The translations under genes were made by a program, and so were the position numbers. A DNA stretch of 54,161 nt from Paracoccaceae bacterium (GTDB lineage: Bacteria; Pseudomonadota; Alphaproteobacteria; Rhodobacterales; Rhodobacteraceae). This document shows, one piece after another, positions 1-11,045 of this stretch; the stretch's first letter is position 1; each line of letters starts with the position of its first letter. A model generated the notes under the pieces. It was given only the letters and a program-made list of their open reading frames with translations, ran no database searches and was not told the origin of the DNA. The DNA is taken from positions 1-54,161 of the forward strand of contig JAIXZW010000011.1 in assembly GCA_027489375.1 (NCBI GenBank). Reading direction: 5' to 3'.

Positions 1-114
1 CCCCGCCCCCGCCACCTCGTACCGCTCAACCCCCGCATGGGGCGAAAGCGTCGAAGGCGTCAGAATACGGCTCGGCCGCGGAGGGCCGGAGATCACGCGG
101 GGATAGTCGAGCAT
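1..114 (-). CDS. N-terminus of a possible TMAO demethylase (DUF1989-type start), cut by the window edge
   Basis: An ATG at 114 on the minus strand is preceded by an AGAGGG ribosome binding site 6 nt away. It opens a frame that runs without a stop to the left edge (38 codons). The peptide starts MLDYPRVISGPPRPSR and continues with LTPSTL and HAGVERYEV, which resembles, from memory, the N-terminal DUF1989 zinc domain of TMAO demethylase (Tdm) and related proteins. It begins 13 nt after the stop of the tandem permease gene, so it is probably the last visible gene of the tmoX-V-W operon. Tdm would split TMAO into dimethylamine and formaldehyde, which fits the context. Only the start is visible, so the family call is tentative; the existence of the gene is better supported than its name. 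Confidence 0.5.
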   Translation of the reverse strand, partial: MLDYPRVISGPPRPSRILTPSTLSPHAGVERYEVAGAG

Positions 115-127
115 GTCGGCCCTCTTT

Positions 128-2092
128 CTACGTTGCGCGGCTGGACAGCAGGGCAACCCGCCCCCGCGACCATGTCAACAGCACATGATCCGCAAGCAGG
201 CCGATGAAGGCCACGGCAAAACCCAGCACCAGCCCCTTGCCCACATCGGCCGAGGACAGGGCGCGCTGCATCTCCTGACCCAGATCCTGCGTCCCGATGA
301 AGGCCGCAATGATCACCATGAACAGCGAGAACATGATCGACTGGTTCGCCCCCACCAGAAGCGTCGGCACGGCGAGCGGCAGCTTCACATGCCGCAGCAT
401 CTGCCCCCGGCTTGCCCCCGACATCTCGGCCGCTTCGACAAGCTCCGGTGGCACGCCGCGCAGCCCTTCGATGGTGTAGCGCAGGATCGGCACGGTGGCG
501 AAGACCACCACCGCCGCGATCACCGCGACATCGTTCACGCCGAAAAGCATGATCACGGGGATCAGGTAGATGAAGCTCGGAAAGGTCTGCATCGTGTCGC
601 AAAGCAGCAGCATCCGCGCCGCCCGTTGCGGACGCGCCGCAGCAACCAGACCAAGCGGCACCCCGATCAGCAGGGCCAGCACGACCGAGACCGTGACCAT
701 ATAGACCGTGATCATGGCGCGGTCCCACCAGCCCGACAGCGCGATCGGCAGCACGAAGCCAAGACAGACCAGCGCCGACCGCCGCCCCCCGACCCGCCAC
801 CCGATGGCCGCGACGAAGACGAGGACCGCCGTCGTCGGAAGCCACAGGAAGGCATCGCGCAGCGGGATCAGCACCCATGTGATCAGGAACCAGCGCAGCC
901 ATTCCGCGACCGGCGCGATCACCGTCAGCAGCGCATCGACACCCGCATCTATCGGCCCCGCAAGGCTGAGCGCCTGTTTGCGTTCGATCTCGGCGAAAAA
1001 GGGATGCAGTGCGGCCAGCGCGAAGCCGACCGCCGTCAGGCCAAGCCAGACAACCAGATGCGGATGCCGCCTCACCCATGCGGCGCCCTGCGCATGATGG
1101 ACGGGCTGGCGGTAAGCCCATGCCTTCGACATCCGGTCGAGCAGGATGGCCAGCAGCACGATGGTCAGGCCGATCTCGAAGGACAGGCCGATCTTCAGCG
1201 CCTGCAACAGTTGCAAAAGCTTCTGCCCCAGCCCCGGCATGCCGATGAACGAGGCAAGCACCACCATCGCAAGGCTTTGCATGATGACCTGGTTGACGCC
1301 GATCAGAAGCTCGGTCCGCGCCGCGGGCAGACGCACGCGGGTCATCAACTGCCAGCGGGTCGCACCCGACATCTTGCCGCTTTCGATGATCTCGGGCGGA
1401 ACCGACCGCAGGCCGAGCAGCGTCAGCCGGATCATCGGCGGGACCGAGAAGATGATGGTGACGATGGCACCCGCCTTCGGCCCGACCCCGATGAAGACGA
1501 CGACGGGGATCATATAGGCAAAGTGCGGCAGCGATTGCGCAATGTTCAAAAGCGGGTTGAGCACCCGTTCCGCCGCGCGGAAGCGCCACGCCAGCGTGCC
1601 GAGCGCAAGCCCCAGCAGCACCGAGAACGGCGCCGCCACGACGATCACCGACAGCGTCTCCATCGCCCATTGCCATTGGCCCATCAGGGCGATCCAGACG
1701 AACGTGCCTCCGGCAAGCACCGCCAGCCTGCGCCCGCCAAGGGCATGGCCCACGGTGGCGGCGGTGGCGGCGATCACCACCCACGGGATCGGGCCGACGC
1801 GGGGCCAGCGGGCCTTGCCGTAAAGCAGGTTCGCCGTCACATCGAGGCAGAACTCCACCATATCGGAAAAGGCACGGGTCAACGACATGAGGCCGAGGTC
1901 GTCGCGCAGAAAGGCGAAGACCGCATTGATCCAATGCGCGAAGGGGATGACCATCGCTTCGGGCAGGCGCGCCAGCTGGTCGGGCAGGACATTGCGTCCC
2001 ACCGTCAGCAGCGCGGCGAGCAGAAGCAGCGCCTGCGCCGTGCGGCGCTGGTCAAAGGCTGCGGGCGCGGCGTGCAGGCTGACCACCGTCAT
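128..2092 (-). CDS. tmoW: TmoW-like tandem permease of a TMAO/betaine ABC importer
   Basis: Inner-membrane channel of a ProW/OpuAB-type importer. The 654-residue protein holds two full permease units in one chain. Each has about five or six hydrophobic segments and its own EAA coupling loop: ESGKMSGATRWQ in the first half and EAAEMSGASRGQ in the second. Ordinary ProW permeases are about half this length, so this is an internal duplication or fusion; I recall the Ruegeria TMAO permease TmoW as also being long. Its start overlaps the stop of the ATPase gene by 4 nt (ATGA), so the two are translationally coupled. The neighbouring binding protein and TorTSR point to TMAO as substrate. Glycine betaine or choline remains possible on sequence alone. 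Confidence 0.8.
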   Translation of the reverse strand: MTVVSLHAAPAAFDQRRTAQALLLLAALLTVGRNVLPDQLARLPEAMVIPFAHWINAVFAFLRDDLGLMSLTRAFSDMVEFCLDVTANLLYGKARWPRVGPIPWVVIAATAATVGHALGGRRLAVLAGGTFVWIALMGQWQWAMETLSVIVVAAPFSVLLGLALGTLAWRFRAAERVLNPLLNIAQSLPHFAYMIPVVVFIGVGPKAGAIVTIIFSVPPMIRLTLLGLRSVPPEIIESGKMSGATRWQLMTRVRLPAARTELLIGVNQVIMQSLAMVVLASFIGMPGLGQKLLQLLQALKIGLSFEIGLTIVLLAILLDRMSKAWAYRQPVHHAQGAAWVRRHPHLVVWLGLTAVGFALAALHPFFAEIERKQALSLAGPIDAGVDALLTVIAPVAEWLRWFLITWVLIPLRDAFLWLPTTAVLVFVAAIGWRVGGRRSALVCLGFVLPIALSGWWDRAMITVYMVTVSVVLALLIGVPLGLVAAARPQRAARMLLLCDTMQTFPSFIYLIPVIMLFGVNDVAVIAAVVVFATVPILRYTIEGLRGVPPELVEAAEMSGASRGQMLRHVKLPLAVPTLLVGANQSIMFSLFMVIIAAFIGTQDLGQEMQRALSSADVGKGLVLGFAVAFIGLLADHVLLTWSRGRVALLSSRAT

Positions 2093-3111
2093 GCCGCAGG
2101 CCCGAGAATGATATCAAGCGCTTCGGCCCGATCCATCAACCCCAACAGCCCGCCATCCGCTGCCGTCACCGGCAGATGCGGGCGCGGGTCGCTGACGACC
2201 TGACGCGCGATCTCGTGCAAGGTGGCCTGCGCGGGCAGCGCCCCACCCTCGACCGATTGCCCACGCGCCGGACGGGCAAGGGCACCGGCACGGACCACAC
2301 GCGCACGGTCGATGGCCGAGGTGAACTTGGCGACATATTCGGTCGCGGGGGCCATCACGATGCGTTCGGGCGTGTCGCATTGCTCGACCGCGCCGTCCTT
2401 CATGATGGCGATACGATCGGCAAGGCGGATCGCCTCGTCGAAATCATGGGTGATGAAAACGATGGTTTTCGCCACCATCGCCTTCAGCCGCAGGAATTCG
2501 TCCTGCATCTCGCGCCGGATCAGCGGATCGAGCGCCGAGAACGGCTCGTCGAGGAACCAGATATCCGGCTCGACCGCGAGCGAACGTGCGATGCCGACGC
2601 GCTGCTGCTGCCCGCCCGAAAGCTCGTGCGGGAAATACCCCTCGCGCCCCTTCAACCCGACGAGCGAGAGCATCTCGGTCGCCCGCGCGATGCGCGAGTT
2701 GCGGTCCTGCCCGCGCATCTCGAGCGGAAAGGCCACGTTCTCGAGCGCCGTGCGATGCGGCAAAAGGCCGAAGCTCTGGAACACCATGCCCATCTTGCGG
2801 CGGCGCAGGTCGATCAGCTCCGGCTCGGTCATCGCGCCGATATCGCGCCCCTCGACCATGACGGCACCGCTCGTCGCATCAAGCAGGCGGGCGAAGCAGC
2901 GCACCAGCGTCGACTTGCCCGAACCCGACAGGCCCATCACCACCAGCATCTCGCCCCGCTTGATGCTGAGCGAGACGTTGCGCACGGCGGCGATGTGACC
3001 GCTGGCGCGCAGCTCCTCGGCCGTGGTTGCGGGGCCAAGGTCGGGCATGCGGCCCGGACCGAACACCTTCCAGAGGTTGTGGCACGAGATGACGCTGTCT
3101 TGATCGGACAC
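2089..3111 (-). CDS. tmoV: TmoV-like ATPase of the TMAO/betaine ABC importer
   Basis: Cytoplasmic ATPase that powers the tandem permease. It shows a Walker A motif (GLSGSGKST), the signature LSGGQQQRVGIARSL, Walker B FLDEPFSALDP and the switch region FITHDFDEA. The C-terminal hundred residues resemble the CBS-like tail of ProV/OpuAA ATPases. I place the start at GTG 3111 (340 aa), because a GGAGT ribosome binding site lies 7 nt upstream. A longer reading from GTG 3138 would begin inside a 9-bp hairpin and lacks such a site. The stop overlaps the permease start by 4 nt. The gene lies second in the operon after the binding protein, separated from it by two stem-loops. Confidence 0.85.
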   Translation of the reverse strand: MSDQDSVISCHNLWKVFGPGRMPDLGPATTAEELRASGHIAAVRNVSLSIKRGEMLVVMGLSGSGKSTLVRCFARLLDATSGAVMVEGRDIGAMTEPELIDLRRRKMGMVFQSFGLLPHRTALENVAFPLEMRGQDRNSRIARATEMLSLVGLKGREGYFPHELSGGQQQRVGIARSLAVEPDIWFLDEPFSALDPLIRREMQDEFLRLKAMVAKTIVFITHDFDEAIRLADRIAIMKDGAVEQCDTPERIVMAPATEYVAKFTSAIDRARVVRAGALARPARGQSVEGGALPAQATLHEIARQVVSDPRPHLPVTAADGGLLGLMDRAEALDIILGPAA

Positions 3112-3134
3112 GGGCAGGACTCCGGTGGAAAAGA

Positions 3135-3157
3135 CCACCCGACGCAGGGTCGGGTGG
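3135..3157 (-). other. Stem-loop just upstream of the tmoV-like start
   Basis: Perfect 9-bp inverted repeat, CCACCCGAC and GTCGGGTGG, with a 5-nt loop. It lies in the mRNA between the binding-protein and ATPase genes, 23 nt before the GTG start at 3111. No U-run follows on the minus strand, so it is more likely an mRNA-stability or processing element, or part of a weak attenuator, than a simple terminator. Confidence 0.6.
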
Positions 3158-3167
3158 CAAGTCAGGG

Positions 3168-3196
3168 CAAGGCCGCGCGCCTATTTCGCGGCCTTG
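3168..3196 (-). other. Stem-loop directly after the tmoX-like gene
   Basis: Perfect 10-bp inverted repeat, CAAGGCCGCG and CGCGGCCTTG, around a 9-nt loop. It starts 18 nt after the stop of the binding-protein gene on the minus strand and is not followed by a U-run. Such 3' stem-loops commonly protect the binding-protein part of the transcript from 3' exonucleases, giving more binding protein than transporter. Confidence 0.65.
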
Positions 3197-3214
3197 GGGG
3201 TCAAAGGGGCCGGA

Positions 3215-5028
<1,814 letters not shown>

Positions 5029-5048
<20 letters not shown>

Positions 5049-7893
5049 CCCCCTCCGACAGCGCCAGCAGGGCCGAGCGCAGCGCATGGGCGGCCTCGTC
5101 GGCCAAGCGGGCCAGCGTGGCAAGCTCCGCCCCGGTCGGCCGCTCGGCGCGTGACAGGCGGTCCAGACTGGCCACCAGATCGGGCAGGTCGAAATTGCCG
5201 ACCGCCCCCTTGAACTGATGCGCATGGCGGGCCATCGCCACAAGATCGCCCTCGCGCGCAGCAGCCATCACCGCCCCTGTTTCAAGCGGCAAGCGGTCGA
5301 GCATCAGCGCCAGAAGGTCGCGCGTGCGCCGCCGCCCCAGATCGGCAAGCGTGCCCTGCACCGCCCCGCCGACCGGCGACGGGCAAAGGCGGACCAGGCT
5401 CGCGTCCAGCCCCTCGGGCGTGATCGGCTTTGCCACCACCTCGTCCATGCCGGCGGCAAGACAGGCGGCCACATCGGCGGGCTGCACATGCGCGGAAATG
5501 CCGATCACCGGAAGATGCCGGTGCATCCCCGACCGGATGCGCCGCGTGGCGTCGATCCCCGAAATGCCGGGCAGGCTGACATCCATCAGCACCGCATCGA
5601 ACGCCTCCCGCAGGCAAAGCTCCACCGCGTCCTCTCCCGTCGCCACCGTCAGCCAGTCATGGCCAAGCGCGGCAAGGAAATCTTCGGCGACCTGCTGGTT
5701 GACGGGATGGTCCTCGACGACAAGCACGCGCAACCGCCGTGACGGCGGGGGCGATTGCGCTTCCGCTTCCGCCCCACCCTCCTCGGCCCGCGCAAAGGGC
5801 ACGGTCAGCGTAAAGACCGCACCCCTGCCCGGCACGGATTGCGCTGTCAGCGTGCCGCCCATCACCTCGGCCAACCTGCGCGAGATGGTCAGGCCAAGCC
5901 CCGTGCCCCCGTGGGTGCGGGCGGTGTGGACATTCTCTTGCTGGAATGGCGCAAAGACGCGCTCCAGCGCCCCGGGCGCAATCCCGCGTCCCGTATCCTC
6001 GACCGCAAAGGCGTAGCGGCGGACCGCCCCTTCGGACATCACCGACACGCGCAAGGTGACGCCGCCGCTTTCGGTGAACTTCACGGCGTTCGACACCAGA
6101 TTGAACAGAACCTGCCGCAGCTTGTCCAGATCGCCCGCAAGCGGAGGCTGCACCGCCTCGGGCAGGACAAGGCGCAGCGAAAGCCCCTTCTCCTCGGCCA
6201 CGGGCGCCATCAGCAGGACGATGTCGCGCATCGCCTCGTCCAGCCGGAAGGTCACGCAGTCAAGCGCCGCACTTCCGCTGTCGAGCTTCGAGTAATCGAG
6301 GATGCTGTTCAGCAGCCCCATCAGCCCCTTGCCCGACCCCAGCGCCGCATCGAGCTGCGATTTCTGCCGGTCGTTCAGACTGCCCCGCGCAAGGCTGCGC
6401 AGCATGCCAAGCACACCGTTCATCGCCGTGCGGATTTCATGGCTCATCATCGCAAGGAATTCCGACTTCGCCCTGTCCGCCGCCTCGGCACGGTCGCGGG
6501 CGGCATCATGCGCCAGCACCTCGCCCCGCAACTGTTCGGTCTGCTCGGCCACAAGGCGCTGCAACTCGTTCCGGTGCGATTGCAACTCGGCCAGATGCCG
6601 CTCGCGTTCGGCCTCGTAATCGCGGTTGGCGATGGCCTGCCTGCGGAACACCTCGACCGCGCCCTCCATTCCGGCGATCTCGTCCCGGCCCTTCGGCACC
6701 ACCGCCGCGCCAAGGTTGCCTGCGGCAAGGCTCGTCATCGTGCCCGACAGCGCGTTCAGGCGGCGGATGATGTTTCCGCGCACATAGAACCACAGGATCG
6801 CAAGCGAAACGACCAGCGCGAACAGGGTCGATGTCGCGTAAAGCTGCTGCGTGGCGCGGATCGCCTGCTCGGCGGCGCGTCCGGCCTCGACGGCGCGGGC
6901 CTCGATCCGGTCGGCAAGGGCGGCGGCGCTGCGCTCCAGCGACAGGGCGGCGATGCGGACCTCGGCCTCCGACCCCGCGATGCGGACGGACAGATCGAGC
7001 GATTGCGCGGTCAGTTCGAACAGCCCGCCCACATCCGGCGGGTTCGCCCCGCCCGCACTGATGGCCTCCAACAATTCCAACGCCCGCTCGGCGCGGCGCG
7101 GGTCATCTATGGCGACGATCCGGCGCGTGACGATCCGCACCCGCTCTTCCAGATCGGCCCGCAGCCGCCCCAGATCCGCCTGCGCCTTGGCGGCCACCAC
7201 GCGGTTCAGAAGCAGCCCGATTTCCGACGCATGGGCGCGCAACTCGAACATCAGACCAAGCTGGAACAGATCGACCTCGATCAACCGGTCCAGCGCGTCG
7301 AACCGCGCCTGCCGGTCCCCCGGCGATTCCGTCTCGAGGTCGTAAAGCGTTGAAATGACGGCAGATGTCCCCATCTCGGCATTGGCCACCAGCGTATCGG
7401 CGATCCCCGTCAACTCCACCGTCGCCTCAAGCCCGCGGGCAAGGGCGGCGTCACGCTCGGCCGTCACGCTGATCCGCTGGCGCACCAGCCCGTCAAGCGA
7501 TTTGATCGCCTTGCGCATCACGGCTTCGGCGGCAAGCGCCTCGGTCGGTGCGGGGCTGCGGGGCGTGCGGGTCAGGCGGTCATGCAGCGCATCCACCTGC
7601 TTCATCAGATAGGCCGCCCGTTCCGCCCGCTGCACCTCGTCGGTCACGGCGGCAAGTTCGGGGGCCACGGCGACCACACGGCTCGTCTCTTCCGCAACGC
7701 CGCGCACCTCGGAAATGGCGGGAATGGCCTCGGTCACGACGCGCGACTGGTTCTGCGCGACCTCTTGCAATTCGAACCAGCCCAGCACGCCCGTGGCCGC
7801 CGGAAATCCGGCGATCACCAGAATGGCGAGCAGTAGCCTTCTGCCGAGACTCGACTTGTAGACGAAGTTCCGCAAAGCTTGCCCTCGGCGCAT
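5029..7893 (-). CDS. torS: TorS-like hybrid sensor histidine kinase
   Basis: Membrane sensor kinase of the TMAO system, 954 aa, with the complete TorS layout. Membrane helix 1 spans about 20-40. A long helical periplasmic sensor follows to about 350. Membrane helix 2 spans about 355-371, with HAMP to about 425 and a coiled coil to about 475. The dimerisation domain carries His485 (MMSHEIRTAMNG). The ATPase domain has an N-box (NLVSNAVKF), DTGRGI at 633 and GTGLGL near 663. The receiver domain has Asp771 (VLMDVSLP) and Lys822. The HPt domain has His892 in AHQFKG. No key residue is missing, so a four-step phosphorelay to TorR is expected. It is convergent with torR and divergent from torT, with about 40 nt between starts. 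Confidence 0.88.
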
Positions 7894-7935
7894 CGGGATC
7901 GGACGCCGCTCAGGCTAACATCGAATGAAGGCATA

Positions 7936-9003
7936 TTGGAACGCTCGTTGATCCCCCTGCTTGCCGCGCTCCTGACGGCCCTCGCGGGTCCGGTCGCCGC
8001 GCAAGAGGTCTGGCCCCTGCAACAGCGGGCCATCCCCTTCGACGACACCAGCGCAGGCAAGGCCATCGGCTACGTGCCCCTCCAACGGGCCACACGGCCC
8101 TGGCGGCTGTGCATCCTCTATCCGCATCTGAAAGACGCCTACTGGCTCAGCGTCAATTTCGGCATGTCCGAAGAGGCGCGCACACTCGGCGTGGCCTTCG
8201 ACGTGTTCGAAGCGGGCGGCTACCCGAACCTTGCGCGCCAGATCGAACAGTTGAAGGGCTGCGCGGCCAAGGAATTCGACGCCGTCATCCTCGGCACCGT
8301 CTCTTATGACGGCCTCACACCCTTGGTGCAGGACATCGCCCGCACCAAGCCCGTGATCGCCACGGTGAACGACATCGACGACGCGGGCATCACCGCCAAG
8401 GCAAGCGTCCCCTGGCGCGAGATGGGCGCCGCCGCAGGGCGGGTCGTCTCCGCACGCCACCCCAAGGGCAGCCCACCCGTGCGCGTAGCGTGGTTCCCCG
8501 GACCCGAAGGCGCGGGCTGGGTGCGCTTCGTCGAAGACGGCTTCCGCGCCGAAATCGCCAACAGCTCCGCCGAGATCGTGGCCACCCGCTTCGGCGACAC
8601 CGGCCTCGAGCAACAGGTCCTGCTGGTCGAGGATGTTCTCGATGAACTCCCCGACGTCGATTACCTGATCGGCAGCGGCCCGATGGCCGAGGCCGCAGTC
8701 TCCATCCTGCGCGAACGCGGCCTGTCGGACAGGATAAAGATCGTCTCCACCTATATGAGCCACGCGGTCTATCGCGGCATCAAACGGGGCAAGATCCTCG
8801 CCGCGCCGACCGATTTCCCCGCACTCCAGGGCCGTTTGTCGGTCGAAATGGCGGTGCGTGCGCTGGAAGGAAAGCTCACCCTCCGCCACGCCGGCCCCGC
8901 GATCACGGTCGTGGACGCGGGTTCGATCGACAAGACGGGCGGCGAGGATTCCCTCGCCCCCGCAAGCTTCGCACCCGTGTTTTCGCAGGAAGCGGACGAA
9001 TAG
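7936..9003 (+). CDS. torT: TorT-like periplasmic TMAO-sensing binding protein
   Basis: Periplasmic protein of the LacI/RbsB-type binding-protein fold that presents TMAO to the TorS sensor domain. After a short signal sequence (LIPLLAALLTALAGPVAAQ) the mature protein shows TorT-like segments: CILYPHLKDAYWLSVNFG, AGGYPNLARQIEQL, WFPGPEGAGWV and YLIGSGPMAEAA. The start is uncertain because no ATG is in frame. TTG 7936 has GAAGG 4 nt upstream, and TTG 7948 has GGA 7 nt upstream. Either gives about 350 residues, the usual size. The gene is divergent from torS with a very short intergenic region, so the two promoters must overlap. Confidence 0.82.
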   Translation: MERSLIPLLAALLTALAGPVAAQEVWPLQQRAIPFDDTSAGKAIGYVPLQRATRPWRLCILYPHLKDAYWLSVNFGMSEEARTLGVAFDVFEAGGYPNLARQIEQLKGCAAKEFDAVILGTVSYDGLTPLVQDIARTKPVIATVNDIDDAGITAKASVPWREMGAAAGRVVSARHPKGSPPVRVAWFPGPEGAGWVRFVEDGFRAEIANSSAEIVATRFGDTGLEQQVLLVEDVLDELPDVDYLIGSGPMAEAAVSILRERGLSDRIKIVSTYMSHAVYRGIKRGKILAAPTDFPALQGRLSVEMAVRALEGKLTLRHAGPAITVVDAGSIDKTGGEDSLAPASFAPVFSQEADE

Positions 9004-9231
9004 CGAAGCGCGCCGATCACGGCCGGCCGCATCGGGACCGGTCGCGGGTGATGCACCAGACCCGTGCGGTATTGGACCCGTGCCCCCCTGCGATGGCATC
9101 TTCCGGTTTCCGCCCCGCCTTCGCCGCGCATTCGGGAACTGAACGCCCCTGCACGCGGGATTGCAGCGTGAAGAAGACTGATCGACGATGGTCGTGTCGT
9201 CCGGCGCAAGCCGTCCGCCCTGCCCGCCGCA

Positions 9232-10263
9232 TCAGTCGTTCAGCAGCACCAGATCACGCGCCGCAAAGTTGACATCGACCGCGCTGCCCACGGCGGGCGG
9301 CGGCGCATCGGCGCGGTTGAAGGTATCCAGCGCTGCCAGAATCCCCGCCACGCGCACCCGCAACCGCAGGATGGAGCCGAGGAATTCGACCGACTCAACC
9401 GTCGCCGGAAGCGTCACCTCGCCTTTGCCCAGATGCAGCGCCTCGGGCCGCAGGGCAAAGCTGACGCGCCCCGACTTCGGCGCATCGTCAAGCGGGATCG
9501 TCGCCCCCGTGATCTTGACACCCTGCCCCGTCGCCTCGCCCTCGAACAGGTTCAGCGTGCCGACAAAGGTGGCGACAAAGCGCGTGCGCGGGCGGTTATA
9601 GACCTCGAAAGGTGCCCCCACCTGCTCGGCAATCCCGCCGTTCATCACCACCACGCGGTCCGACATGGACAGCGCCTCTTCCTGATCATGCGTCACGAAG
9701 ACCGTGGTGATCCCCAACTCGCGCTGGATCTCACGGATTTCCGACCGCAGCGACACGCGGATCTTGGCATCCAGCGCCGAGAGCGGCTCGTCCAGCAACA
9801 GCACCCGCGGCCGCACCGCCAGCGCCCGCGCAAGCGCGACCCGCTGCTGCTGCCCGCCCGAAAGCTGGTAAGGGTAGCGCCCGCCCAGATCGGGCAGACC
9901 GATCAGCCGCAGCATCTCGGTCACGCGCGCCTCGGCCTCGGCCTTGGCCACGCCCTTCACCTTCAGACCGAAGGCCACGTTCTGCGCGACGGTCAGGTTG
10001 GGGAACAAGGCATAGGCCTGAAACACCATCCCGATGTTGCGGGCATTGGGCTTCAACCCCGTCACGTCCTGCCCGTCGATCAGGATCGACCCCGAACTGG
10101 GGGTTTCGAACCCCGCCACCATGCGCAGCACCGTCGTCTTGCCGCAGCCCGACGGGCCTAGCAGCGAAACGAACTCGCCCTTTTCGATCGGCAGATTGAA
10201 ATCCTTCACCACCCTGTTGGCGCCAAAGGATTTTTCCAGATGTTGGATCGACAGGAAGCTCAT
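9232..10263 (-). CDS. ABC importer ATPase, PotA/FbpC-type
   Basis: Energy-coupling ATPase for the two permeases encoded just upstream. It has Walker A GPSGCGKTT, signature LSGGQQQRVALARAL, Walker B LLLDEPLSALDAK, the VTHDQEEA switch and a C-terminal TOBE-type regulatory domain after about residue 240. I place the start at ATG 10263 (343 aa), where the product begins MSFLSIQHLEKSFG. That ATG shares one base with the stop of the second permease gene, so coupling is likely. It is the last gene of the operon. This ATPase subfamily serves polyamines, ferric iron, 2-aminoethylphosphonate and similar solutes, and the sequence does not fix the substrate. Confidence 0.85.
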   Translation of the reverse strand: MSFLSIQHLEKSFGANRVVKDFNLPIEKGEFVSLLGPSGCGKTTVLRMVAGFETPSSGSILIDGQDVTGLKPNARNIGMVFQAYALFPNLTVAQNVAFGLKVKGVAKAEAEARVTEMLRLIGLPDLGGRYPYQLSGGQQQRVALARALAVRPRVLLLDEPLSALDAKIRVSLRSEIREIQRELGITTVFVTHDQEEALSMSDRVVVMNGGIAEQVGAPFEVYNRPRTRFVATFVGTLNLFEGEATGQGVKITGATIPLDDAPKSGRVSFALRPEALHLGKGEVTLPATVESVEFLGSILRLRVRVAGILAALDTFNRADAPPPAVGSAVDVNFAARDLVLLND

Positions 10264-11045
10264 CAGGCACTCGCCCTCGTATGTTTGGAAAAGCGGGTCA
10301 CAAGCTGGATCAGGCCCATGCAAGCCCAAGTGATGGCAAAGGCGATCACGGCCAGCGCCGCAGGCTCATAGGCTTTGTTGGCCCCCAGAAGCTGCATATA
10401 GGGTCCGAAGGCCGGGCGGTTCAGCAACGCGGCAAGCGTGAATTCCCCGATCACGATGGCAAATGTCAGGAACGCCCCCGACAAGACCGCCACCAGCACG
10501 TTGGGCAGGATCACCCGCGCGAGGATCGTCACCCATCCCGCGCCAAGGCTTTGCGCGGCTTCGGTCAATGTCCCGATGTCGATGGTGCGCAGCCCCGTAT
10601 CCACGGCGCGGTACATATAGGGCAGCGCCAACGTGGCATAGCCGAACATCAACAGCATGTTCGTCCCCATCGCGCTCCCCGTCAGCGGCAGGAAGCTCGA
10701 GGTGTTGTAAAGCCGGATATAGCCGAACACGATGACGATGGCCGGAATGACCAGCGGCAGCAGCGTCACGAACTCGACCCAAGGGCGCAGGCGCGGCAGC
10801 TTCAGCCGCACCCAATAGGCGGTCGGCACGATCAGCAGCACGCCGAAAACGATGGTCAGCAGCGCCATCAGCACCGAATAGCCAAGCGTCGCCTGAAAGG
10901 CGGGGTCGGCGAATACGGCGGCATAGGCGTCAAGGGAATACTCGCCCTTTCTCTTGCGCAGCGAAAATTCCAGCGTGCCGAGCAGCGGCAGGAAGAAATA
11001 GACCAGCCCCACGGCAAGGGCGAGCCATGACCAGACGCGGTTCAT
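10263..11045 (-). CDS. ABC importer permease, PotC-type (second permease)
   Basis: Six-helix inner-membrane permease, 260 aa, with the EAA loop EAAQSLGAGWVTILARVILP that docks on the ATPase. The start at ATG 11045 overlaps the stop of the first permease gene by 4 nt (ATGA), and the stop shares one base with the ATPase start. A much longer open frame extends upstream to 11876, but its residues there are low-complexity Gly/Ala/Arg shadow sequence of the first permease. The protein pairs with the product of 11042-11917 to form the channel. Confidence 0.85.
   Translation of the reverse strand: MNRVWSWLALAVGLVYFFLPLLGTLEFSLRKRKGEYSLDAYAAVFADPAFQATLGYSVLMALLTIVFGVLLIVPTAYWVRLKLPRLRPWVEFVTLLPLVIPAIVIVFGYIRLYNTSSFLPLTGSAMGTNMLLMFGYATLALPYMYRAVDTGLRTIDIGTLTEAAQSLGAGWVTILARVILPNVLVAVLSGAFLTFAIVIGEFTLAALLNRPAFGPYMQLLGANKAYEPAALAVIAFAITWACMGLIQLVTRFSKHTRASA

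Noticed and set aside
93..2203. Long open frames on both strands over the tandem permease gene
   Set aside because: Low-complexity Arg/His/Gln or Gly/Ala text without domains; the 128-2092 frame has clear membrane helices and two EAA loops.
3112..3138. GTG 3138 as the start of the TmoV-like ATPase
   Set aside because: It lies within the 3135-3157 stem-loop and lacks a ribosome site; GTG 3111 has GGAGT at ideal spacing.
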